A DNA stretch of 6,938 nucleotides from Microbacteriaceae bacterium (GTDB taxonomy: Bacteria; Actinomycetota; Actinomycetes; Actinomycetales; Microbacteriaceae): positions 1 through 6,938 of the forward strand of contig CANGCU010000061.1 of assembly GCA_947452355.1 (NCBI GenBank), written 5' to 3'. Both the position numbers and the translations under genes were made by a program. Below, piece after piece: positions 1 through 5,355 of this stretch. The notes below the pieces were generated by a model. It did no database searches. It was not told the DNA's origin and saw only the letters and a list, made by a program, of their open reading frames with translations. Numbering within the stretch: position 1 is the first letter of the stretch; every line of letters starts with the position of its first letter.

Positions 1-120
1 AATGCCGTGAGCGACAAGAAGCACATGGAACAAGTCGATTGGCTCAAGACCGAACACGGAATCGGCCACGGGCACGCGAACGCGCTCGTTGCTGTTTTCC
101 GCCAACAGAATGGGCTGTGA
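1..120 (+). CDS. DUF4287-domain protein, C-terminal fragment (5' end outside window)
   Basis: Reading frame 1 is open from the left edge to a TGA at 118-120, giving a 39-residue C-terminus. It contains WLKTEHGIGHGHANALVAVF, which resembles the end of DUF4287 proteins (a WLK-x-x-x-G-x-GHGHA-x-A pattern). These are small bacterial proteins of unknown biochemical function. The start and full length are outside the window, so I cannot say whether the protein is a single DUF4287 domain or a longer fusion. Its stop lies 6 bp before the arsenate reductase ATG on the same strand, so the two genes are probably co-transcribed and perhaps translationally coupled. The family call is from motif memory; function is unknown. 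Confidence 0.78.
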   Translation, partial: NAVSDKKHMEQVDWLKTEHGIGHGHANALVAVFRQQNGL

Positions 121-126
121 GTCATC

Positions 127-534
127 ATGAATGCGACAGTGTTGTTCGTCTGCGTCCACAACGCGGGGCGTTCGCAAATGGCCGCTGGTTACCTTCGGGC
201 GCTCGCGGGAGATCGAATCCAGGTATTTTCCGCTGGAACCGAACCCAAGGACCAGATAAACCCCTCAGCCATTGCGGCGATGGCCGAAGAAGGCATCGAT
301 ATCGCGAACAACTCACCTAAAGTGCTTACCACCGAGGTCGTCAAAGAATCCGACTACGTCATCACCATGGGGTGCGGTGACGCCTGCCCGTTCTTTCCCG
401 GCAAGACCTATCTCGACTGGCCGTTGGACGACCCCGCCGGAAAGGGCGTCGACGACGTCCGCCCCATTCGCGACGAAATTCGATCCAAGGTTGAGGCGCT
501 CATCGCCGAAATCGATGGTCGGGTTGAACACTAA
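127..534 (+). CDS. arsC: Arsenate reductase, LMW-phosphatase (ArsC, mycothiol/thioredoxin-type) family
   Basis: This 135-residue cytoplasmic protein should reduce arsenate to arsenite using a small thiol or thioredoxin; in actinobacteria the partner is often mycothiol/mycoredoxin. Residues 9-15 form the LMW-phosphatase P-loop CX5R (C9, R15) followed by SQMAAGY, with C9 the expected nucleophile. The ITMGCGDACP segment carries C83 and C87, and D97 in YLDWPLDDP is the expected general acid. The MGCG-DACP and DWPLDDPAG signatures and the length favour arsenate reductase over a true tyrosine phosphatase. Which second cysteine, if any, takes part cannot be settled here. The ATG at 127 is chosen because the protein begins directly with the first beta strand before the P-loop. 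Only a weak GTGAG-like Shine-Dalgarno precedes it, consistent with coupling to the upstream gene 6 bp away. No arsenite exporter or ArsR regulator is visible nearby. Confidence 0.9.
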   Translation: MNATVLFVCVHNAGRSQMAAGYLRALAGDRIQVFSAGTEPKDQINPSAIAAMAEEGIDIANNSPKVLTTEVVKESDYVITMGCGDACPFFPGKTYLDWPLDDPAGKGVDDVRPIRDEIRSKVEALIAEIDGRVEH

Positions 535-584
535 ACAGTGTCGTAATGAACCGTGGAGAACTGATGGCGAGCGAGAATTAGAGC

Positions 585-836
585 ATGGTTGACAATCACG
601 AATCGGAACGCTCGGGCATTGAAGCGCAGCACCCCATTGTCAAGAACGCCGCGCGCAAGGGCATCGGATGCGGTGTGGTCGCGTTTGTTGGCCTCGCGGT
701 GGTCGCGTTGGTCATTTGGTCGTTGTCACCGTTAGCGCCGATCGGAATTGCCTACAGCGCGGTCGGAGCTATCCCGTGGTTGATCGGTGTTGGGGTGTTG
801 CTACTGATCGTTCGAATCTTTACACGAAAGAAATAA
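585..836 (+). CDS. Small two-TM membrane protein of unknown function
   Basis: I do not recognise this 83-residue protein. Residues 1-25 are polar and charged (MVDNHESERSGIEAQHP...) and should be cytoplasmic. Hydrophobic segments span about 27-47 (with G26, G28 and G30 near its start) and 53-77, separated by a short SPLAP turn. The protein ends with the basic tail RIFTRKK, suggesting both termini face the cytoplasm. There is no signal-peptide cleavage site or catalytic motif. The ATG at 585 has only a weak purine-rich upstream sequence (GAGCGAGAAT). A five-codon ORF (564-581) preceded by GGAG ends 3 nt before this ATG and could couple translation. The gene lies 50 bp after arsC on the same strand and converges on the MMPL gene with a 12-bp gap. 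Coding status rests on a coherent hydrophobic topology in an otherwise unoccupied stretch. Confidence 0.65.
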   Translation: MVDNHESERSGIEAQHPIVKNAARKGIGCGVVAFVGLAVVALVIWSLSPLAPIGIAYSAVGAIPWLIGVGVLLLIVRIFTRKK

Positions 837-848
837 TCCGAAGGCGAA

Positions 849-3575
849 CTAGTGGTGCGCGATGGAGCGCTCGAGCTTTGCGCCTTCGACGTCAACATCC
901 GGAAGAATTCGGTCGAGCCATTTCGGTAGCCACCATGCCGCCGGCCCCAACAACTTGAGCGCCGCTGGTACCAAAACGAGTCGCACGAGGAACGCGTCGA
1001 CGAGTACGCCGGCCGCGAGTCCGAAACCGACGGGTCGAATCATCGTGGTGTGACTAAAGATAAACCCACCGAACACTGCGACCATGATGATGGCGGCGGC
1101 TGTGACGACACTTCGGCTGAGCCTCAAACCGTAGTTGATGGCGTCGGTTGCCGGTTTGCCGTGAACGAACGCCTCACGCATTCCGGATGCAAGGAAGAGT
1201 TGATAGTCCATTGCGAGTCCGAACAGAATGCCAATCAGCATCGTCGGCAGGAAACTGAGAATCGGCGCCGGGTCGTGGATGTCGAACAACCAGCCCAACC
1301 ACCCCCATTGGAACACGGCGGTGATGGCGCCGAGAGTCGCGAAGACGGTGAAGAGGAACCCGGCGCTCGCGATGAGTGGCAGCCAGATCGACCGGAACAC
1401 AAGCATCATGATCAGAAGGGATAACCCGATGACCGTCGCAAGGTAGATGGGCAACGCTTCACTGAGTTTGGTGGACACATCGATGTTGATTGCCGCCATT
1501 CCGGTCACGTTGACCTTGGCGTTGATCGCGGATTGAAACTCGCTGTCCAGACCGCGAATGTCGCGAACAACCTGTGCGGTTGATTCGTCATTCGGTCCGC
1601 CGGCGGGCACGACCCGGAAAATGCCGATGGTGCGGTCGTCCGAGAATCCGCCGGGAACCGTTGATTCGACGTTGTCGACTCCCATGAGCAGTCGCGTTGC
1701 GCCGGCCTGGAATTTGAGTTCGTCGTCGGATGAAATGGGAGTCGGTGACGTCGCCACGACGAGAAGGGTTGCGTTGGCACCTTCACCAAAGGCGTCCTGC
1801 GTGAGGTGGTAGGACTTGTACCCGGTCGAGTCTGTGGGTTCCGACGAGCCGTCGGGTAAGCCGAGACGCATGTCAAGCAATGGGATTGCCGCAATGCCAA
1901 GAACAGCGAGCGTGGCAAGCAACGACACCACTGGTCGCCTCGTCGCGAAAACGGAAGCGGACGACGTGACGGTTGGGGCCTCATTGTGCGATTCGCGATC
2001 GGCGAGTGCGCGACGCTCTTTCTTGCTCAGAATTCGCATCCCGAGCAGCGAGATGATTGCGGGGTTGAATGTCACCGCGACAATGACAGCAATCGCAATT
2101 GCTCCCGCTCCAACCGAGCCCATGAGCCCGAGGAATCCGATTCCCGTGAGGTTGAGCGCCGCGAGAGCGATAATGACCGTCAGACCGGCGAACGCAACGG
2201 AATTTCCAGAGGTTCCGTTCGCGAGTGCGATTGATTCAGGCACGGACATTCCGGCTTTCAACTGTCGACGATGCCGGTTCAAAATGAAGAGCGAGTAGTC
2301 AATCCCGACGGCGAGGCCCAGCATGACTCCGAGAATCGGGGTGGTTGTCGTCGATTCGACGACCGCAGCGAGGGCGACGCTCGCTGCCCCCGAAATCGCG
2401 ACACCGACGATGGCGGAGAGCACGGGTAGTCCGGCGGCAACGAAGGTTCCCAGCATGACAAACAGAACAATGGCCGCAACGATGAGGCCAATGATTTCAC
2501 CCGGCCCGAGAAGTCCGGCGATTGAACGGGTCAGATCTTGAGAGAACTCAACCTGGACGGTGTCCGTTGCGGCGGTCGATAAAGCGGTGACCACGGCGGC
2601 CTTGTCCACCGTCTCGACTTCGGAAATGGGTGTGGTGAAGAGCACAGTCGCCGACGCGGTTTGATTGTCGGTGGCGACGACACGGAAATTCGTCGTCCCG
2701 GCCATAACGACCTGGGCGGATTCGAACGTCGTGCGCGCATCGTCGAGTTTTGCCTGACCTTTATCCAGCTGGCGTTGTGCCTGGGTGAGTGCTCGTGCAC
2801 CCGCATCGGCATCCCGCTCGCCCGCCAAAACCTTTGCCCAACCCGCGTCAATTTTCGCCTGGCCGACGGTGATTGTGTCTCGGTTGATCGCGACCTGCGC
2901 GAGACCCGCGTTGACGGCATCGAGTGCGGCTTCAAGACCGGGAAGTTCCGAATCCGGATCGGGGTGTGTCGTGTAATAGTCGATCCCGGACTGGATTTCG
3001 GCCTTGTTGGCACGTAAGTCGTGTGCGGCCGCCCGAAGTTTGGCGAGTCCCTTGTCGAGCTTCAGTTGGTTACTCACGAGCGCTACACGCCCATCCGCCA
3101 ATTGTGCTCGCCCCGCGGCGAGGTCCTTCAGTCCTTTATCAATTTTTGCTTGACCGTCGTCAATTTTCTTTTGGCCATCGACAAACTTCGCGGGCGCGGA
3201 CTGAATCTTGTCAGCGTTTCTGTCCAGTTTGCGTTGCGTTGTGAACGGATCCACGGTGTCGTCGACAGCGGGAAGATTGTGGACGTCGGTGAGGGCGGCC
3301 GAAATCGCAATCTTCTCGGCGTCGGTAAACGCCTGTCCGTTGGTCTTGTGGAACACAACTTGGCCAATGCCGCGACTCGCGTCGCTGAACTTCTTCTGCA
3401 GCGTGTCGATGGTCGACTGCGCATCAGTTCCGTTGATTGTCATCGCCGTCGAGAACGTTCCGCCGGCGGTCGCGGCGATTGTGCCGATGATCCCGATGAT
3501 GGCAACCCATCCGACAATTACGAGCCAGGCGCGACGGGCAGCAAACTGACCAAGTCGATAAAGGAATTGAGACAA
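849..3575 (-). CDS. MMPL/RND-superfamily transporter (SSD-containing exporter)
   Basis: This inner-membrane transporter has two homologous halves, and in this family uses proton motive force to export lipids or hydrophobic compounds. I use the TTG at 3573-3575 as start (908 residues). It has GAAGGA 6 nt upstream, and LSQFLYRLGQFAARRAW is a typical family N-terminus; the GTG at 3597-3599 (916 residues) lacks such support. TM1 is about residues 17-37, followed by a large extracytoplasmic loop (about 38-350) carrying glycine heptad repeats. A TM2-6 bundle lies at about 358-512, a cytoplasmic linker and TM7 at about 548-568, a second loop at about 570-705, and TM8-12 at about 709-876. The expected proton-relay Asp-Tyr pairs are present: GIDYS (D426-Y427) and AMDYQ (D790-Y791). 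The divergent TetR gene and shared operator suggest repressor control. Substrate is unknown; no partner gene identifies one. Family call is strong, exact TM limits approximate. Confidence 0.93.
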   Translation of the reverse strand: MSQFLYRLGQFAARRAWLVIVGWVAIIGIIGTIAATAGGTFSTAMTINGTDAQSTIDTLQKKFSDASRGIGQVVFHKTNGQAFTDAEKIAISAALTDVHNLPAVDDTVDPFTTQRKLDRNADKIQSAPAKFVDGQKKIDDGQAKIDKGLKDLAAGRAQLADGRVALVSNQLKLDKGLAKLRAAAHDLRANKAEIQSGIDYYTTHPDPDSELPGLEAALDAVNAGLAQVAINRDTITVGQAKIDAGWAKVLAGERDADAGARALTQAQRQLDKGQAKLDDARTTFESAQVVMAGTTNFRVVATDNQTASATVLFTTPISEVETVDKAAVVTALSTAATDTVQVEFSQDLTRSIAGLLGPGEIIGLIVAAIVLFVMLGTFVAAGLPVLSAIVGVAISGAASVALAAVVESTTTTPILGVMLGLAVGIDYSLFILNRHRRQLKAGMSVPESIALANGTSGNSVAFAGLTVIIALAALNLTGIGFLGLMGSVGAGAIAIAVIVAVTFNPAIISLLGMRILSKKERRALADRESHNEAPTVTSSASVFATRRPVVSLLATLAVLGIAAIPLLDMRLGLPDGSSEPTDSTGYKSYHLTQDAFGEGANATLLVVATSPTPISSDDELKFQAGATRLLMGVDNVESTVPGGFSDDRTIGIFRVVPAGGPNDESTAQVVRDIRGLDSEFQSAINAKVNVTGMAAINIDVSTKLSEALPIYLATVIGLSLLIMMLVFRSIWLPLIASAGFLFTVFATLGAITAVFQWGWLGWLFDIHDPAPILSFLPTMLIGILFGLAMDYQLFLASGMREAFVHGKPATDAINYGLRLSRSVVTAAAIIMVAVFGGFIFSHTTMIRPVGFGLAAGVLVDAFLVRLVLVPAALKLLGPAAWWLPKWLDRILPDVDVEGAKLERSIAHH
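2736..2873 (-). repeat. Leu-x-x-Gly heptad repeat block 2 in the MMPL extracytoplasmic loop
   Basis: A second heptad array (about residues 235-280 in 908 numbering) has glycines at 238, 245, 252, 259 and 273, again with a hydrophobic residue or Ala three positions before (IDAG, VLAG, ADAG, LDKG). It is separated from block 1 by about 60 residues, including a proline/acidic turn (THPDPDSELPG). The two blocks could therefore be the two antiparallel arms of a helical hairpin. That arrangement is inference. Confidence 0.8.
3036..3185 (-). repeat. Leu-x-x-Gly heptad repeat block 1 in the MMPL extracytoplasmic loop
   Basis: Within the MMPL protein (908-residue numbering, about 131-180), glycines recur exactly every seven residues at 134, 141, 148, 155 and 162, skip one period (Asn at 169), and return at 176. 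Each is preceded at -3 by Ile or Leu (IDDG, IDKG, LAAG, LADG, LDKG). This matches the 'xxxLxxG' heptad pattern known from YhgE/Pip-like and some MMPL proteins. It probably forms a long helical or coiled-coil hairpin outside the membrane. The repeat is at protein level; the DNA is diverged. Confidence 0.85.
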
Positions 3576-3611
3576 TCGGAATCCTTCACTAATAAACACA
3601 CGAACTGTGAA

Positions 3612-3633
3612 ATTATTGCACTAGTGCATAAAT
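3612..3633. promoter_or_regulatory. Palindromic operator, probable TetR-family binding site
   Basis: A perfect 12-bp palindrome, TGCACTAGTGCA (3617-3628), is centred between 3622 and 3623. Additional symmetric ATT/AAT trinucleotides at 3612-3614 and 3631-3633 follow a two-base mismatch on each side. It sits in the divergent intergenic region, inside the spacer of the MMPL promoter, 32 bp before the TetR ATG. Position and symmetry fit an operator for the adjacent TetR protein, which would block RNA polymerase at the MMPL promoter and probably autoregulate its own gene. Confidence 0.75.
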
Positions 3634-3640
3634 GTGTCAA
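3612..3640 (-). promoter_or_regulatory. Probable sigma-70-type promoter of the MMPL gene
   Basis: On the minus strand a perfect -35 TTGACA (complement of 3635-3640) is followed after exactly 17 bp by AATAAT (complement of 3612-3617), five of six matches to TATAAT. The predicted start point is near 3605, leaving a leader of about 30 nt with GAAGGA before the TTG start at 3575. The spacer contains the palindromic operator. This is a sequence match only; no transcription data are available. Confidence 0.75.
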
Positions 3641-3659
3641 ATCGCGCTACGATGTGGCC

Positions 3660-4265
3660 ATGAGCAATGTCCCGCCCGGCGAAGTGGCACCCGCGCTTGG
3701 CCGAAAACCCAAATCGACTACGGACGACATCATTCGCGGCGCGTGGCGGCTTTTTGAACAACTCGGCTACGAACACACGACGATGGCGGACATCGCCTCC
3801 GAGATTGGTATTTCGCGCCGAACTCTGTTCAACTATTTCCCTACCAAAGAAGCACTGCTGTACCCGACAGCCGACGAATACATGACCGAGTTCACTCGAT
3901 TGTTGCTCGATCGTCCCGACGATGAACCGCTGTTCACCTCGCTCAGTATCTGTCTGGTCAACTGTCGAGACAAGCAGGTCGAACTCGAACAGAAATTCAG
4001 CCCTGGCGATGTTGTCCACGCCGCCAGATTGAGCGAATCGGCCGTCAGGTATTCGCGGGACCACTGGGCGCTCGAGATGGAACGAGCGGTGGCATTGAAA
4101 CTGGAGGGTCGGCCGGACGCACAAATGCTGGCTGGCTTTGTCGGTGCACTTGCGGCGCAGGTGTGGACGGAAATGGCGAGACACATGAAGGCATCAGGCC
4201 CAGGCGCGGATATCAATGACGCGCTGACCACTGCGATGGAATCATTGAAAAAGTTATTCGGCTAA
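3660..4265 (+). CDS. TetR/AcrR-family transcriptional regulator
   Basis: This 201-residue cytoplasmic DNA-binding protein is probably a ligand-responsive repressor of the divergent MMPL exporter. The N-terminal helix-turn-helix domain spans about residues 19-66, with DDIIRGAWRLFEQLGYEHTTMADIASEIGIS leading into the recognition helix and the family hallmark RRTLFNYFPTKEALL (about 53-67). The remainder is a divergent helical ligand/dimer domain (WALEMERAVALKL, LAGFVGALAAQVW) whose ligand cannot be read. The ATG at 3660 is chosen because it directly precedes a short tail before the HTH and clears the operator; an in-frame GTG at 3654 is an alternative. No Shine-Dalgarno is visible and the leader must be short, so leaderless or weakly initiated translation is plausible. 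The frame is open far upstream, but that part is antisense to the MMPL gene and is not coding. The gene ends 11 bp from the convergent pirin gene. Confidence 0.93.
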   Translation: MSNVPPGEVAPALGRKPKSTTDDIIRGAWRLFEQLGYEHTTMADIASEIGISRRTLFNYFPTKEALLYPTADEYMTEFTRLLLDRPDDEPLFTSLSICLVNCRDKQVELEQKFSPGDVVHAARLSESAVRYSRDHWALEMERAVALKLEGRPDAQMLAGFVGALAAQVWTEMARHMKASGPGADINDALTTAMESLKKLFG

Positions 4266-4276
4266 ATCCCCGGCGG

Positions 4277-5137
4277 TCATCGAGCCGTGAGCGTCACGTT
4301 CGGCAAGTCGGGCGCGGGAATCCACCCACCGACCCGATCGGCAATCGGTGGGTAGGTGTGGAGGTTCCAATCCGAGCGCATGTGCACGATGTCGTCATGA
4401 GTCCGACCGATGAAGTTCCACCACATGACGATCGGCTCGGTGAACGGTTCCCCACCGAGCACGATTGCCTTGCCCCTCCCAGCGATGTCGAGTGATGTCA
4501 ATCCGGGTTCCGAAAACCACAGGCTGTCCCCCGCCAGATCTTCACCATTGACGTTCAGACTCCCACCGACGTTGAGCACACCGTATTCCCATTGCGGATT
4601 CAGTGGAATCGATCCCGTTCCATTGACCATAATTTGCGCTCCGAGGAGTGGGCTATAAATCGTTGCGGGGGACGCCGCGGCACCCAGTGTTCCGACGAAA
4701 ACATGAGCCTCGATGTTCCCAAAGAACTCACGGGGAATGGCGGATACGTGCTCGAAGATTGGTTTCATGTGACGAACCTCGTCAGGAAGCGCAATCCACA
4801 ACTGCACCGCATGAAGAGTGTTCGATCCAGCGAGACTGCGTTCACTGTGCGAGACGCCTGAACCAGCGGTCATCAAGTTGAGTGATCCGGGGGTCACCCG
4901 CTGCGCGGTGCCCAAGCTGTCCCGGTGGTCGATTTCGCCGTCGAACAACCACGTCACCGTCTGGAGCCCAGTGTGCGGATGTGCCGCGACAGTCATGCCC
5001 TCGACTTGTTCCGTTGGTCCAAAGTGGTCGACGAACACCCAGGCACCGATTTTTCGAAGGCGTGCGTGTGGAATCGACCGTTTCACATCGACCTCGGTTC
5101 GCGTCGTTAATTGGACGATTCGCGGCTCGATGATCAC
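4277..5137 (-). CDS. Pirin-family bicupin protein
   Basis: This 286-residue protein belongs to the pirin family, iron-binding bicupins. Some bacterial members have quercetin 2,3-dioxygenase activity and others modulate metabolic enzymes; the role here is unknown. The N-terminal cupin (about 15-125) carries the metal-binding set H53, H55 (AAHPHTGLQT), H97 and E99 (GSGVSHSE), plus the hallmark GEIDHRDSLG and NLMTAG. The second cupin domain (about 150-260) includes the family-like end LGGEPFTEPIVMWWNFIGRT. All four metal ligands are intact and length is typical. The GTG at 5135-5137 is kept as start because IIEPRIVQL resembles the family N-terminus, although GGAGG lies only 1-2 nt upstream. An alternative GTG at 5084-5086 has GAGG at better spacing but would remove that strand. 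The gene is divergent from the SRP RNA gene and convergent with tetR, and has no operon partner here. Confidence 0.92.
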   Translation of the reverse strand: MIIEPRIVQLTTRTEVDVKRSIPHARLRKIGAWVFVDHFGPTEQVEGMTVAAHPHTGLQTVTWLFDGEIDHRDSLGTAQRVTPGSLNLMTAGSGVSHSERSLAGSNTLHAVQLWIALPDEVRHMKPIFEHVSAIPREFFGNIEAHVFVGTLGAAASPATIYSPLLGAQIMVNGTGSIPLNPQWEYGVLNVGGSLNVNGEDLAGDSLWFSEPGLTSLDIAGRGKAIVLGGEPFTEPIVMWWNFIGRTHDDIVHMRSDWNLHTYPPIADRVGGWIPAPDLPNVTLTAR

Positions 5138-5169
5138 CCCTCCAGTATCGTGCCGAGACCGCGGCGAGA

Positions 5170-5175
5170 TAAACT
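5170..5175 (+). promoter_or_regulatory. Candidate -10 element of the SRP RNA gene
   Basis: TAAACT (TANNNT pattern) lies 5-8 bp upstream of the expected 5' end of the SRP RNA. The overlapping GATAAA (5168-5173) is an equal alternative. No convincing -35 hexamer is seen at standard spacing, so the call is tentative. Confidence 0.4.
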
Positions 5176-5180
5176 AGACG

Positions 5181-5270
5181 CAGCCCCTCGCGTGGCGCCA
5201 CCCAGGCCAACTCCCCCAGGTCGGAAACGAAGCAAGGGTAACCAGGCTCTGGCGGGTGCGCGAGGGGTCC
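5181..5270 (+). ncRNA. ffs: Signal recognition particle RNA, small bacterial type (4.5S/scRNA)
   Basis: This RNA pairs with Ffh to deliver nascent membrane proteins to the translocase. The outer stem is CCCCTCGCG (5184-5192) with CGCGAGGGG (5259-5267), continued by CACCC (5199-5203) with GGGTG (5254-5258) after a bulge. The apical Ffh-binding domain is clear: CCCCCAGG, then TCG (5221-5223), loop GAAA (5224-5227), CGA (5228-5230), then AGCAAGGGTAACC. This matches the conserved CAGG-stem-tetraloop-stem-AGCA core. Relative to the usual UCC-GGAA-GGA, the third base pair is changed on both sides (C-G to G-C) and the loop is a GNRA tetraloop, as expected for a functional variant. Position immediately upstream of dnaX is the known arrangement in many Gram-positive bacteria. 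End coordinates are approximate by a few nucleotides. No Alu domain is present. Confidence 0.92.
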
Positions 5271-5300
5271 TTGTCTTTGCGAATCGATGCCGTTCGGTCA

Positions 5301-5334
5301 ACCGACTGTCTCGCGCCGCCCCGAGAAAGTCGGT
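5301..5334 (+). promoter_or_regulatory. Strong stem-loop in the SRP RNA-dnaX intergenic leader
   Basis: ACCGACT (5301-5307) pairs with AGTCGGT (5328-5334). A single G/A mismatch follows, then TCTCG (5309-5313) pairs with CGAGA (5322-5326) around an 8-nt loop. It ends 21 nt before the dnaX GTG. There is no U-tract, so it is not a classic intrinsic terminator, but it could end or process the SRP RNA transcript or form part of the dnaX leader. The loop is also complementary to downstream bases (see findings). The structure is read by eye; function is inference. Confidence 0.5.
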
Positions 5335-5355
5335 GGGGGCGGGTAATCTCAAAGG

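Noticed and set aside
528..541. Small inverted repeat ACACT-AAAC-AGTGT at the arsC stop codon
   Set aside because: Only a 5-bp AT-rich stem with no U-tract, too weak to call as a terminator.
39..592. Overlapping open frames around arsC on both strands
   Set aside because: The arsC frame carries the full catalytic motif set; the others are shadows without motifs.
837..848. Possible bidirectional terminator between the small membrane protein and the MMPL gene
   Set aside because: The gap is 12 bp and contains no inverted repeat or T-run.
1050..3017. Several plus- and minus-strand open frames of 60-160 codons within the MMPL gene
   Set aside because: All are shadows of the continuous MMPL frame, with arginine/serine/proline-rich compositions typical of out-of-frame GC-rich coding DNA.
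3021..3659. Long upstream extension of the tetR reading frame (an open frame of over 400 codons ending at 4265)
   Set aside because: The extension runs antisense through the MMPL coding region and across the promoter/operator. The TetR HTH domain begins shortly after the ATG at 3660, so the upstream part is a fortuitous open frame.
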